Of a stretch of DNA of 64,000 nt, positions 1 through 11,040 are shown in pieces. The stretch is taken from assembly GCA_933228675.1 (NCBI GenBank), contig OW121740.1, forward strand, positions 159,956,486 through 160,020,485, written 5' to 3'. The DNA comes from Stomorhina lunata (lineage: Eukaryota; Arthropoda; Insecta; Diptera; Rhiniidae). Position 1 is the stretch's first letter, and the number at the start of each line of letters is the position of its first letter. Below the pieces are notes generated by a model that was not told the DNA's origin, ran no database searches, and was given only the letters and a program-made list of their open reading frames with translations. The translations under genes were made by a program, and so were the position numbers.

Positions 1-829
1 ACATTAAATATTATGATTATTAAATTATTACACGCACAGCGATGAATGTCCTTTTTATACTTTCGCCACGTTCACTCTCTTTCCCTCCTCCAGTTCCTGA
101 AGGCGATTTATTAAAATATGTATACAAAAATAATCGCACAGGCTCACACAAGCTCTCAAACACGTTCAATACAAAATTGGCGCGCGAGTCCTTGAAATTA
201 AACCACCAAAAAAACTGTTGGTGAAAAGCTGATGTTTTTGTTAATGATGAAATAAGCTGACGAAGATGACCGCCGACCACACAGGGTGTAGATGATGTAG
301 AGAAATATCGAGAGTGAGAAGAAGAAGAAGAATGGGGAAATATAAATTAGTTGAAGGCTCCTTGGTTTTTGTTTATATTCTTGACTTTGAAATGGTGGGT
401 TCAGTTGATACTTTCTTTTTCTAATGGTTTGGTTATACACTGAAATTTGTTAATGTTTGATAATTATAATAATTAAATTAAATTAGGTTTTTAGTTTTTA
501 TTGTTGTAATTTGATTTTATTAAATCGTAGCACGTCACAAGTTATTTTTGATTTAAATGGAAATAAATTAAAGTTTTTTTTTCATGACGTTTTTAACGAT
601 TATTTCTATATTGTCATGTAAATGTGTTGGTTGGTGCTAGATATGAGTTGGAAATTGAATTTTCTTTTTATTTATTTATTTATTCGTGCTGTTTTATTTA
701 ATTAATAAAATTTTTAAAATTAGAGAAATTAGTTGCAGAAAATAAATCCATGAAAATAATTGTCACGAATCTCCCTATAAGATGGCAAAAGGCAAAGTAG
801 CCTCGATTTTTATAACATTTCAAATTACT
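1..829. other. No recognisable gene; AT-rich flank
   Basis: I see no protein family here. Short open frames on both strands (about 42-224 plus, 20-440 minus) have no recognisable motifs and overlap each other. A pyrimidine-rich stretch around 67-100 could be part of a promoter or 5' exon of a gene left of the window, but nothing proves it. Confidence 0.4.
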
Positions 830-831
830 AT

Positions 832-1020
832 AGCAGGGTGCTGTGGATTAGTTGGTATGCACGTTGACTACTAAGCATAACATATCACATTAAGCCTGGG
901 TTCGATACCCGATATCGGCAACATTTATTTCAGTCGTTATTAATTTATCTTAAACTTTTTGCATAATAATTTCCACAGCATACTTCACCGGAGGCAAGCC
1001 TACAATAGCACGCTGTCGAT
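832..1020 (+). repeat. tRNA-like, possible SINE head
   Basis: The sequence has a box A-like stretch (TTAGTTGGTATGC near 849) and, about 45 bases later, GGTTCGATACC (near 899), which fits a pol III box B. The flanking acceptor stem does not pair as in a true tRNA. I read it as a tRNA-derived SINE or a decayed tRNA. The 3' part (about 930-1020) has no other feature. Confidence 0.35.
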
Positions 1021-1270
1021 GTAAAAGAAATAAAATTGACTGCAGAACAAAAAGCTTTAACCTCAATGTTCTAAAAATATACATAACGTGCAATTACAGT
1101 GATGAATAATATAAAAAGCTTTATCTCTCCTTTTCACCACCTATCGTCTCTCAACTTACCCCTTTCCAAAGAAAGTAACCCAATTCGTATATACAATTTT
1201 ATTGGCAATATTTGTCTGAGTTTTACTTCTTAAAAAAAAAATATACACATCGGGTTTAAAAGTTAATAAT

Positions 1271-1790
1271 TTAGATTTTTTGCTTAAAAATTACAATAAC
1301 AAAATGAGTTGATCCATTATTGAAAGTATTACCTATTGTTTGATATCTTTCTGGTAGCATCTGCTCCGGTTTAGAGGTAAATAATGAATCAATCCAATTC
1401 CTGATATCTTCTGCTGAAGTAAATCGTATTCCAGTAAGGGCGTTTGGCATAGATCGAAACAAAAGGTAGTTAGAAGGGGAAAAGTCTGGACTATAGGGCT
1501 AATGAACCAAAACTTCCCATCCACAGTTTTCTCTCATAGTTTTTGGTCGGTCTTGCAACATATGATGGTTATGATGGAAGATTATGGCATCGTGTCTAAT
1601 CGAAGATTCTAGTAGTTTTTCGTTAATTGTTATTCAATAGATCCCTTTTGATCTCCTGACCCGGTTTCAACAGCTCATAATACAAAACACACTTTTTATT
1701 TATTTACCTTGGCGTCATGGATATGAGGCTTCGGCGTAAATATGGCTGGTTAGCCGGGATTTACATAAGACTTTTTGCTTTTGTAGTTAT
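1271..1790 (-). pseudogene. mariner transposase relic
   Basis: Read on the minus strand, the C-terminal part is clear: GWEVLVH, then a stop codon, then PYSPDFSPSNYLLFRSM, followed by NALTGIRFTSAEDIRNWID and a natural end at 1271. Upstream pieces include CFVLYYELLKPGQ (about 1670-1700) and a degenerate second catalytic region, IIFHHNHH, where mariner has a conserved Asp. DD34D mariner transposases cut and paste DNA at TA sites. This copy has internal stops, frameshifts and a lost catalytic residue, so it is inactive. The sequence beyond 1790 resembles the flank of the second mariner scrap near 9500. Confidence 0.8.
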
Positions 1791-2039
1791 CGAAATATAT
1801 CCATTTAAAAAAGTTCTTTTTGCGTTTGACAACAATTTTCGTCGAAAAATGCTTCAAATTTCTCAGTTTCTAACTTTTTCGACTCACATGGTTTGTGTCA
1901 ATAATAATAAATACAATTGACACAAACTATGAATGATATTCTCCAAATCAAAATTAAAAACTTGTAGACCCGATATCAGTTTTTTGAACCATATAGACTT
2001 AAATGAAATCATGGACCTACCAATTAAGACTCCTCGCAT

Positions 2040-2165
2040 GTAAATAATTGTACAATTCTTAAGACCTGTTCCCAAATCTCGGCATTCGATATAGATCAAA
2101 ATGTAACATATTTTAGAAACACCTGTCTAGCATACTTTTTGGATAATCTAAATAACTTATTTGTC
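2040..2165 (+). repeat. Interspersed repeat, copy 1
   Basis: Positions about 2066-2160 resemble 6338-6420 in the same orientation (shared pieces include TAGCATACTTTT and GGATAATCTAAAT). The two copies flank the large 28-bp array and about 2 kb of unassigned DNA. The family is not identified; it may be transposon end sequence. Confidence 0.5.
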
Positions 2166-2225
2166 AAAAGTTCCCTGATAGTAAAATAATTCCACTTAAA
2201 CTAAATGTTTTGACAAACAAACGTC

Positions 2226-4325
2226 AGTTGTCATTAGTAAAATTTTGATCAAAATTTTACTAAAGACAAATTTTGATCAAAATTTTACTAACGACAAATT
2301 TTGATCAAAATTTTACTAAAGACAAATTTTGATCAAAATTTTACTAAAGACAAATTTTGATCAAAATTTTACTACACACAATTTTTAATCAAAATTTTAC
2401 TAGAGACAAATTTTGATCGAAATTATAGTAAAGACAAATTTTGATCAAAATTTTACCTAAGACAAATTTTGATCAAAATTTTACTAAAGAAAAATTTTGA
2501 TCAAAATTTTACTAATGAAAAATTTTGATCAAAATTTTACTAATGAAAAATTTTGATCAAAATTTTACTAAAGACAAATTTTGATCAAAATTTTACTAAA
2601 GACAAATTTTGATCAAAATTTTACTAAAGACAAATTTTGATCAAAATTTTACTAAAGACAAATTTTGATCAAAATTTTACTAAAGACAAATTTTGATCAA
2701 AATTTTACTAAAGACAAATTTTGATCAAAATTTTACTAAAGACAAATTTTGATCAAAATTTTACTAAAGACAAATTTTGATCAAAATTTTACTAAAGACA
2801 AATTTTGATCAAAATTTTACTAAAGACAAATTTTGATCAAAATTTTACTAAAGACAAATTTTGATCAAAATTTTACTAAAGACAAATTTTGATCAAAATT
2901 TTACTAAAGACAAATTTTGATCAAAATTTTACTAAAGACAAATTTTGATCAAAATTTTACTAAAGACAAATTTTGATCAAAATTTTACTAAAGACAAATT
3001 TTGATCAAAATTTTACTAAAGACAAATTTTGATCAAAATTTTACTAAAGACAAATTTTGATAAAAATTTTACTAAAGACAAATATTGATCAAAATTTTAC
3101 TAAAGACAAATTTTGATCAAAATTTTACTAAAGACAAATTTTGATCAAAATTTTACTAAAGACAAATTTTGATCAAAATTTTACTAAAGACAAATTTTGA
3201 TCAAAATTTTACTAAAGACAAATTTTGATCAAAATTTTACTAAAGACAAATTTTGATCAAAATTTTACTAAAGACAAATTTTGATCAAAATTTTACTAAA
3301 GACAAATTTTGATCAAAATTTTACTAAAGACAAATTTTGATCAAAATTTTACTAAAGACAAATTTTGATCAAAATTTTACTAAAGACAAATTTTGATCAA
3401 AATTTTACTAAAGACAAATTTTGATCAAAATTTTACTAAAGACAAATTTTGATCAAAATTTTACTACACACAATTTTTAATCAAAATTTTACTAGAGACA
3501 AATTTTGATCGAAATTATAGTAAAGACAAATTTTGATCAAAATTTTACCTAAAACAAATTTTGATTAAAATTTTACTAAAGAAAAATTTTGATCAAAATT
3601 TTACTAATGAAAAATTTTGATCAAAATTTTACTAATGAAAAATTTTGATCAAAATTTTACTAAAGACAAATTTTGATCAAAATTTTACTAAAGACAAATT
3701 TTGATCAAAAATTTACTAAAGACAAATTTTGATCAAAATTTTACTACACACAATTTTTAATCAAAATTTTACTAGAGACAAATTTTGATCGAAATTATAG
3801 TAAAGACAAATTTTGATCAAAATTTTACCTAAGACAAATTTTGATCAAAATTTTACTAAAGAAAAATTTTGATCAAAATTTTACTAAAGACTAATTTTGA
3901 TTAAAGTTTACTAAAGACAAATTTTGATCAAAATGTTACTAAAGACAAGTTTTTATCAAAATTTTACTAAAGACAAATTTTGATCAAAATTTTAATAAAA
4001 AGTAAAAATTTTACTAAATACAAATTTTGATCAAAATTTTATTAAAAACAAATTTTGATCGAAATTATACTAATGATAAATTTTGTTAAAAATTTTACTA
4101 AAGACAAATTTTAATCAAAATTTTACTAAAGACTAATTTTGATCAAAATTTTACTAAAGACAAATTTTGCTAGAGACAAATTTTAATCAAAATTTTACTA
4201 AAGATAAGTTTTGATCAAAACTTTACTAAAAACAAATTTTAATCAAAATTTTACTAAAGACAAATTTTAATCAAAATTTTACTAAAGACATGTTTTAATC
4301 AAAATTTTACTAAAGACAAAAAATT
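2226..4325. repeat. 28-bp minisatellite, about 74 units
   Basis: This is a tandem array with a 28-bp unit made of ACTAAAGAC followed by AAATTTTGATC and AAAATTTT. Each unit contains the perfect 18-bp palindrome AAATTTTGATCAAAATTT centred on GATC. The centre (about 2570-3460) is almost identical from unit to unit, while the right end (3880-4325) is degenerate, as expected for an array homogenised from within. A distinctive run of variant units recurs at 2371, 3463 and 3743, exact multiples of 28 apart. Confidence 0.97.
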
Positions 4326-6330
4326 GGGGCGTTCTTGTATATAAAAAAATAGTTTAACTTGAATGTAATTTTGGCTGTTGACCAGAGTTATCTTTAAAAT
4401 TGCGATCCAAGCATTGTTAAATGGACTCTGGAATCTGTATAATTAAAGTTAGATCTTAGAGCGAAACCACTTAAACCATTTGTCATAATTAAAGACACTT
4501 AAATATTTTTTATATCCCTTTTTAAACCCTAAAAGTATGCAACACAATTTGTTATTGTAAAGAAAATGTTGATTTCAGTTCGAAAGCCTTAAATTTAAAA
4601 CAGATATCGACTTAATAATAAACATTTAAGATTCTGAATTTTAAATATTTCCCAAAAATTGTATACATATTATTAAATTTATACAAAATCCTTTATTTTC
4701 CAACTGACAGCACGTATCGAAATACTCACGTTCACTAGCATTTACATGACAAATATAGAAAAAGGTAAATTTGTGTAGAGATTTTTTATATTATTTTTAA
4801 ACACTTACAAACTCACAGACACACACACACAAACATCAAGTAAAATACACAAATCTATTTAATATATTTTTTTGTTTATATGTAGATAAAAAATCTTCGT
4901 AGCACTTTTAAGTTTCAGGATATAATTTTGATAACTTCGGCATAAAGTTTTGTTATTTTATTATTTTGGGATTTTGTTTGCAGGATAAAAACAAATTTGT
5001 GGGGTGTTTATTTGTTTATTTAATTAGGTGTTGGTTTACTTTTGTTTTCGTTATTTTTTTTTCAAATTTTGTTGCTGAATTTTTAATGTTAAAAAGCTGA
5101 ATTATAAAGAAAAAATAATTTTAGATTTGATATGTTATGTTTTGGGCTAAAATTAAGAATTAAAATTTTTTTAGAACTATTTCTTTAATTAGATTTAATT
5201 TTTAAAATTTTGTTTTGAACTTTTTTTTAAATTCTCTTTGCGATTTTTAAAATTTTTAATTTCACTTTAATTTCAAATATTTTCTTGTTTTTTTTTTCTG
5301 TTAAATTAAAAATCTAATATTTTTTTAGCTAAGAAAAATATAACAACCGTTTAGCACAAAGGATGTACACTTTCTAAATGCCTGAAAATATGCAATAGAT
5401 TTAATTTATACAGAGAGCCTTAAAATATCAAAATAAAACTGAGTTATTTTTCCTGTTTTTTTTTTTAAGTTGGTTGGTTGGTCGATTTTCTTTTTGCTCA
5501 TTTTACATATCCTAGCAACAAGAATCCTTGATAATTGAAATTTTACTCTCGCACAAATGTATGTTCAAGAATTTTCCTTATATTTCAAATCAGTAATGAA
5601 ATTTCCCATATGAAACTACACATTTGCTCTTTATTCTTATAAGAGTTTTTAAATATCTCTCTCATTTAATGAATTTAAAAACTCTTAATGCTTTCACATA
5701 AATATCTCTTGCCTAAAAAATCAAAACATAATAGGAAATACAGTTAAATTTTCTCTTGTATTAGTTTTTCTTACTCTCTTTTATTTCAGAACAAAATCTC
5801 TGCTACAAAACCACCCAATCCGAGTACGCCCTTCCCTATTATCTTCTTCTGAATCTAGCCTGCATCCCTTTTATTGTTTATTTTGCTGTTTTACCGTTAT
5901 TTTTCTTCATAGTTTTTTTGTAAACACTGTATTTTTTGTTTTGTTTTTACTTTTTTTTTCTAACCCAAAAATTTATTTTTTTCCCCAGTTCTGTTTATCT
6001 TTTATGTTTTACATTTTTCCTTTTTTGATTTTTTTTAGTAGAACATTAAAAATTCACCCTTCTCTAACTGTTGTTTTTGTTTCTATCGGTGGATTCTTTG
6101 TTGACTTTTCATGTTATTTTCATGTTTCATGCGAAAATCTTAAATGTTTTTAATAGGGGTGTTCAAACTATGGTCAAATAACTGCTTTATATACGAGTTA
6201 ACATCTTTAAGGAGTTTAAAAAACTTTTAATTTAAATTCAAATCAGTAACTGTTCACTTTTAAAAAGATTAATTAACAAAGATATAATATATTTTAAAAC
6301 TCCTAAATACCTTTAATACGTAATTAATTC
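4326..6330. other. Intergenic, no gene seen
   Basis: This is AT-rich DNA with homopolymer T and A runs and a short CA microsatellite near 4817-4832. One open frame (5941-6153, plus) is T-rich low complexity with no recognisable domain. I found no transposon motif and no splice-supported coding region. Confidence 0.4.
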
Positions 6331-6337
6331 TGGGGCC

Positions 6338-6425
6338 AAATCGCCGCATTTGATATCAATCGAAATGTAAGATATTTCAGAAACATTTGTGTAGCATACT
6401 TTTAGGATAATCTAAATTATGCACT
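6338..6425 (+). repeat. Interspersed repeat, copy 2
   Basis: This is a direct copy of the stretch at about 2066-2160, with many substitutions. It immediately precedes the Tc1-like relic. Confidence 0.5.
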
Positions 6426-6900
6426 CATGTAGTGGAGTGCGGAACATGGTTCCTGTTGACAGTTCCATAAGCCATCATCAATATTTAAGAGTATTAAATG
6501 ATTAAGCGATAAATTGATCGGAGAAGCATTCATTTTCCAACAGGATAACGCTCCATGTCATAAGAGCAAAATTATCACAAAATTTGTTCAAAACTCTGGA
6601 GTGGCTTCCCCAAAAACCAGTTTTTTGTATAATAGAAAATTTGTAGTCATACAGAAAGCAAAACCGATCTGCGGATTTAAAAAGAACAAAAGATAAAACG
6701 AGTATTAAGGTCGCAAATGCTTGGAAAGAAACTTCAATGGTGTTTCTACAGTTCTTGGCGGATTTTGTTTCGAACCACCATCAAAATGTTTTAAATGCTA
6801 AAGGAGGATATATTTCTGATTAATTTAAATAATTATTATAATTTTTTTTATAAATACGCTCTGTAAAAATATGTCAAAATACTTATGCCACATCCTACAA
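6421..6900 (+). pseudogene. Tc1-like transposase relic
   Basis: The peptide FIFQQDNAPCHKSKIIT (about 6531-6580) is the second catalytic region of Tc1-family DD34E transposases, including its Asp. The downstream sequence ends with LNAKGGYISD and a stop near 6820, similar to the usual Tc1 C-terminus. The rest is frameshifted and no intact DNA-binding domain is visible, so this is a dead copy. Confidence 0.7.
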
Positions 6901-7094
6901 TTTCCATTTTTTAGTTTCAATTAAAAAAAAATATACAAAAGATTTAAAATATGAAAGGTCTTTTGTTTTCTAATAAATTACAATATTTTTTACTATTTTC
7001 AATATTTTTAATTTATTTTTTTAATTTCGTAGGACCGGAAATAGAAAAAGAAGAAAAACTGTTGGTATGTCAAAATAATTCTGCCGACTAGTGT

Positions 7095-7250
7095 ATAACA
7101 AGGTTCCAGGAGGTCTGGTTGACCTGCAAATACCTGGAGACGACAAACTGAGAACGAGCTGAGGGAGTTTGGTGTGTCATGGAGCGAGATGAAAATGCTG
7201 ACTACCGATAAACCTCCATGGAAAACATTTGTTAAGGCCCTATGAGGTTA
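7095..7250 (+). pseudogene. LINE C-terminal fragment
   Basis: On the plus strand a frame reads NTWRRQTENELREFGVSWSE and then WKTFVKAL. This resembles the C-terminal tail that follows the reverse transcriptase in RTE-like insect LINEs. It is short and contains stops. It lies next to a minus-strand RTE fragment, but I cannot show that the two came from one insertion. Confidence 0.55.
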
Positions 7251-7287
7251 AGGCCCTTTTGAGATATTTTGAGATCTCCAGAATTTG

Positions 7288-8408
7288 TTAAGAATTCCAA
7301 AAGCTTGCTTTGCTTTGCATAACCTGTTTTGTATATCTTCCTTGCTGACACTTGGGGTCAATGGATTGACCAGCAAGATAAAATTTGGTGTCATTTAGTG
7401 AGTTTATTCGCATTGGCTTAGTTTTTTGGATGTTAATCTGAAGACCAGCTAGAGCAACACGAGAGTCAAAGTTTTGAAGTTTGGATTGCATGCTAGAGAA
7501 TCGGTGACATACTTCGTCAGCGTAATCAATGTCGTCTAGTCTATCGTGAAGACCCCAGGAGATACCAATTTTGCCCAGACATCGAGTTATTCAATACAAC
7601 ATCAAGAACTATATGAAATAGCAATGGGGACAGCACATATCCTTGAAGGACTCCTACCCTCACACTGATTGGTTGGCTCTGACAACCTTCATGGAGAATA
7701 CAGCAGAACGCGTTATTGTAGAGCTCTTTGGTGAGTCGTATAATCTTCTCAGGTACTCCTTTGCATCTTAAAGCTTCCCAAATAGCGCTGTGCTCTAATG
7801 TATCAAATGCACGTTTAAAATCAATAAACAGTAGGTAAAGGGGAGATCGCCATTCAACCGATTGCTCCACAATAACCCGTTGGCTATTGATGTGATCAAT
7901 GCATGATTTATTTGGTCTAAAGCCAGCTTGTTCGCGTCTTAGCTGTGGTTCGACAATGGATGCTATGCAGAATATGGGCTATGACTTTATTGACCATGTT
8001 AAGAAGAGTGATGCACCTCCAGTTCGAGCAATCATGCAAATTTCCTTTCTTTGGGATTTTTATAATTAGACCTTCTCTTATGACATTTGGGAGTCTTTCG
8101 CCAGACCAGTATTTTGTTATTTACGGCTTTAAAAGCTTTGTACATAATATTATGTCAGCTTTTAATAATTCGGGTGGTATTCCGTCCGTACCTGCAGGTT
8201 TTCCAAACTTAAGGCGTTTAATTGCAGCAGCTATTTCTAGAGATGTTTGTGTTGATACATCAAACTCGTTATTTGTGTGATGCTCAGGATCGCAATCACA
8301 TATTTTACAGCACTCAGCCGGATTGACTGATAGTGGCTTTTTGTTGTTGCCTTCCCACAATTCCAACTGTTGATCTTTGGCGTAGATCAAGTCACCCTGC
8401 TCATTCAT
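7288..8408 (-). pseudogene. RTE-type LINE reverse transcriptase relic
   Basis: Read on the minus strand, the RT motifs come in order: LKFGKPAGTDGIPPELLKA (8250-8180 region), GLIIKIPKKGNLHDCSNW and CITLLNMVNKVIAHILH (8080-7960), LLFIDFKRAFDTL (7830-7790), GVLQGYVLSPLLF (7650-7620) and DDIDYADE (about 7540-7515), where active elements have YADD. The set of motifs is typical of RTE-clade non-LTR retrotransposons, which copy themselves by target-primed reverse transcription. Frameshifts, stops and the YADE change show that it is dead. No endonuclease domain remains upstream. Confidence 0.8.
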
Positions 8409-9110
8409 ATCATATTTTTATGATAACTCGGTTATTTCCCCAAACAGTTCAAACTAAATGAAAGATAATATATCAGTCAAAAGGATTAAAGAACAAATTT
8501 GGTTTTTTTTTTTTTTGGGGGGGGGGGGGGTGAAATAACCGAACATTATCTCAAAAATATATCTGAAAACGATCGAAAGCCCCTAAGCTTTCTCCCACTG
8601 GATAATCATCTTCATTAGTTGTTTTCGAATAAAAGTAATGGGACTTATCAAAAATACCATACGGCAAATCAATGTACGGAAGTTTAACGACTTTATATTG
8701 TAGAGTCTTTGCTTTTATCATGGATGATGAAGTGAATACCTTTAATGTATCTTGTAGCTGCAGTTGATGTGTTTTACTTAATGTGATTTAAAAGGGTGAG
8801 ATTCTTTTTGAAAAATCCAGTTTTCGTTATATCGGTTACTTTAAAACCTCTTCAAGCTAAATTTTAATAAAAAAAATGCTTTGTGTTTATTGTCTTGTGT
8901 TTAGCTAAAGATGTTGTGTTATTGTAATAAATTTTGTTTGTTTGCTTTTAATATGTAAAGATAGTGAGCGAAAACATTTTTACATTTCCTAAACATAATG
9001 TAAAACTAAGAAAAGCGTGATTAATTACTTTTTTGGTCATTTAAAATTTTTTGGTTTGAAATATTTCGATATAAAATGTTTATAAATTTTATAGCAACCA
9101 ACAAAAAGAA
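8409..9110. other. No gene; T14-G14 homopolymer junction
   Basis: No coding feature is visible. A run of 14 T (8503-8516) runs directly into 14 G (8517-8530). Around it lies an 11-bp inverted repeat: TCGGTTATTTC at 8428-8438 and GAAATAACCGA at 8532-8542. The remainder is AT-rich unassigned DNA. Confidence 0.6.
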
Positions 9111-9111
9111 G

Positions 9112-9480
9112 GAGGTTGTCATTCTGTTTGTAATTCATAAGATATATATCCTAGAGCCTAATGAAACTCTTAGATGATTAAGCATTAACCATCTGTTTGT
9201 CTGTCTCGGAAAATTTGGTATTAAAATTGGATGAAATTGGTCAATATTTGACCATAGAAATATATAGGGAACAAAGTTGTTAACCCAATAATGTTTCCCA
9301 TTATGAGAGATAATGGAGTCTGGTCTAATATTCTGGTCATCAAAACTTGTGATCATTTGACCCGATTTCAACAGCTCATAATACAAAACACATTTCCATG
9401 GTGTCGTGAATATTCGACTTCGACGATGAATTGATTTGATTTCGACTATCAAAAACAGAATTAAAATAACTGATGTTTAC
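9112..9480 (-). pseudogene. Interspersed repeat with mariner scrap
   Basis: On the minus strand, TTPWKCVLYYELLKSGQMI (about 9355-9415) matches the mariner transposase piece also seen in the relic at 1271-1790. The left part (9112-9250), with GTCATTCTGTTTGTAATTC and TTTGACCATAG, matches the dipteran interspersed repeat seen at 62270-62900. No catalytic region remains. Confidence 0.6.
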
Positions 9481-9654
9481 CCTTCAAAATACCATATTTG
9501 TTATTATTGACACAAACCATATGTGATAGTTGTGTCATATGTTGTCCAAATTGAAATTATTAATTTGCTCACCCAATAAAATTTGATAGTGGATAAGTAA
9601 GAATCGGAAAAGCCTAATATAACCTCTTAGTTGTTTAGATATCAAATCTTTTTT

Positions 9655-10828
9655 TAGAAAAAAATTTTCGAAAAAAATTTAAAACAAAATTTTTAATATA
9701 GAAATTTTGTTAAAAATGTTTTATTATTAAAATTTTATAAAAAAAATTTTCTATATAAAAATTTTATAAAAATATTTCAAAAATTTATCGATATAAAATT
9801 TTATAGAAAATCTTTGAAAATGTTTGATATAAACTTAAACTAAATTTTTCAAAATAAATATTTTTTAGAAAAATTTTACAATATAAAATTTTTTTTAAAT
9901 ATTTCTTAATATAAAATTTTTCTACTAAAAATTTAAAGAAATGTTTCCAATATAAAGATTTTCCATAAAATTTTTTAATTTTAAATTTTAGCACATAAAA
10001 ATTTTCTATAAAATTTTTCAATATAAAAATTTTCTATAAAATTTTTTTATATAAGAATTTTCTATAAAATTTTTTAATATAAAACTCTTCTTAAAATTTT
10101 TTAATATAATAATTTTCTATAAAATTTTTTTAATATAAAAATTTTCTATAAAATTTTTAAATATAAATATTGGAAACATTTCTTTAAATTTTTCTACTAA
10201 AAATTTTAAGAAATGTTTCCAATATAAAAATTTTCCATAAAATTTTTTAATTTAAAATTTTAGCACATAAAAATTTTCTATAAAATTTTTCAATATAAAA
10301 ATTTTCTATAAAATTTTTTTATATAAGAATTTTCTATAAAATTTTTTAATATAAAACTCTTCTTAAAATTTTTTAATATAATAATTTTCTATAAAATTTT
10401 TTTAATATAAAAATTTTCTATAAAATTTTTAAATATAAAAATTTTCCATAAAATTTTTCAATATCAAAATTCTATGTAAAGTTTTTTATTTAAAATTTAA
10501 CAACATAAAAATTTTCTATAAAATTTTTCAATATAAAAATTTTCTATTCTATTTTTCAATATGAAAATTTTCCATAAAATTTTTTAATATAAAAAATTTC
10601 CATAAAATTTTTTAATATAAAAAATTTCTACAAAATTTTTCAATATAAGAATTTTATGGAAAATTTAAGAAAATCAAAATTTTCTCTAAAATTTTTCAAT
10701 AAAAAAATGTTGTTTAAAATTTTTTAATATAAAAATTGTCTATAAAATTTTTCAATAAAAAATTTTCTAAAAAATTTATCAATAAAAAAAATTTCTTAAA
10801 AGGTTTATCAAAATTTTGGGACATCAAA
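9655..10828. repeat. 28-bp AT-rich minisatellite
   Basis: The unit is about 28 bp and alternates AAAATTTT with CTAT and TCAATATA spacers. It is much more diverged than the 2226-4325 array. A segment of roughly 250 bp is duplicated within it: the block starting at about 9921 recurs at about 10192 (offset 271), including the non-repeat marker AAGAAATGTTTCC. Open frames here, such as 9785-10021 on the minus strand, are low-complexity products of the repeat. Confidence 0.9.
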
Positions 10829-10829
10829 C

Positions 10830-11040
10830 ATTTAATTAAAAAGTTTTACTGTAGTGTATTGCACTAAGATCCCAATTCATTACAATTATTTATTATTGTA
10901 ATAGTTTTTTGATAAAACCAAAAAATGTTGGGGAAACCTTTCCTCGACGCGTTTCGATGGTTGGTTAGGCCATCTCATCAGGAGGATTATCCCTAATTCT
11001 AGACAGAGCGAATATTGAGGGACAGAATAAATACGAATTA
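10830..11040 (-). mobile_element. Probable Penelope-like element fragment
   Basis: About 200 bp of non-repetitive sequence interrupts the minisatellite. It holds a hammerhead ribozyme motif on the minus strand. Penelope-like retroelements are known to carry such ribozymes in their terminal repeats, so this is most likely a terminal fragment of one. No reverse transcriptase or GIY-YIG coding sequence is present nearby, so the assignment rests on the ribozyme alone. Confidence 0.55.
10941..10986 (-). ncRNA. Hammerhead ribozyme motif (type I)
   Basis: Read on the minus strand (10986 to 10941), all hammerhead core parts are in order. The 5' strand of stem I is UCCUC, followed by CUGAUGA. Stem II pairs GAUGG with CCAUC around a 9-nt loop (CCUAACCAA). 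GAAA follows, then a very short stem III (AC..GU around GC), the cleavage triplet GUC, and GAGGA, which pairs perfectly with UCCUC. Short stem III is typical of ribozymes in Penelope-like elements, which may act best as dimers. The motif is seen directly; self-cleavage is inference. Confidence 0.8.

Noticed and set aside
832..925. Functional tRNA gene
   Set aside because: The box B is good, but the acceptor stem and cloverleaf do not pair, and it continues into repeat-like sequence.
2226..4325. CRISPR-like repeat array
   Set aside because: There are no unique spacers; the whole 28-bp unit repeats, and the genome is that of an animal.
7095..8408. The plus-strand LINE tail and the minus-strand RT as one twin-primed insertion
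   Set aside because: Twin priming would place the inverted 5' part before the sense 3' end; here the order is reversed.
9785..10021. Minus-strand open frame of 78 residues rich in Phe, Tyr and Lys
   Set aside because: It is a translation of the 28-bp AT minisatellite, with no domain and no splice or start context.
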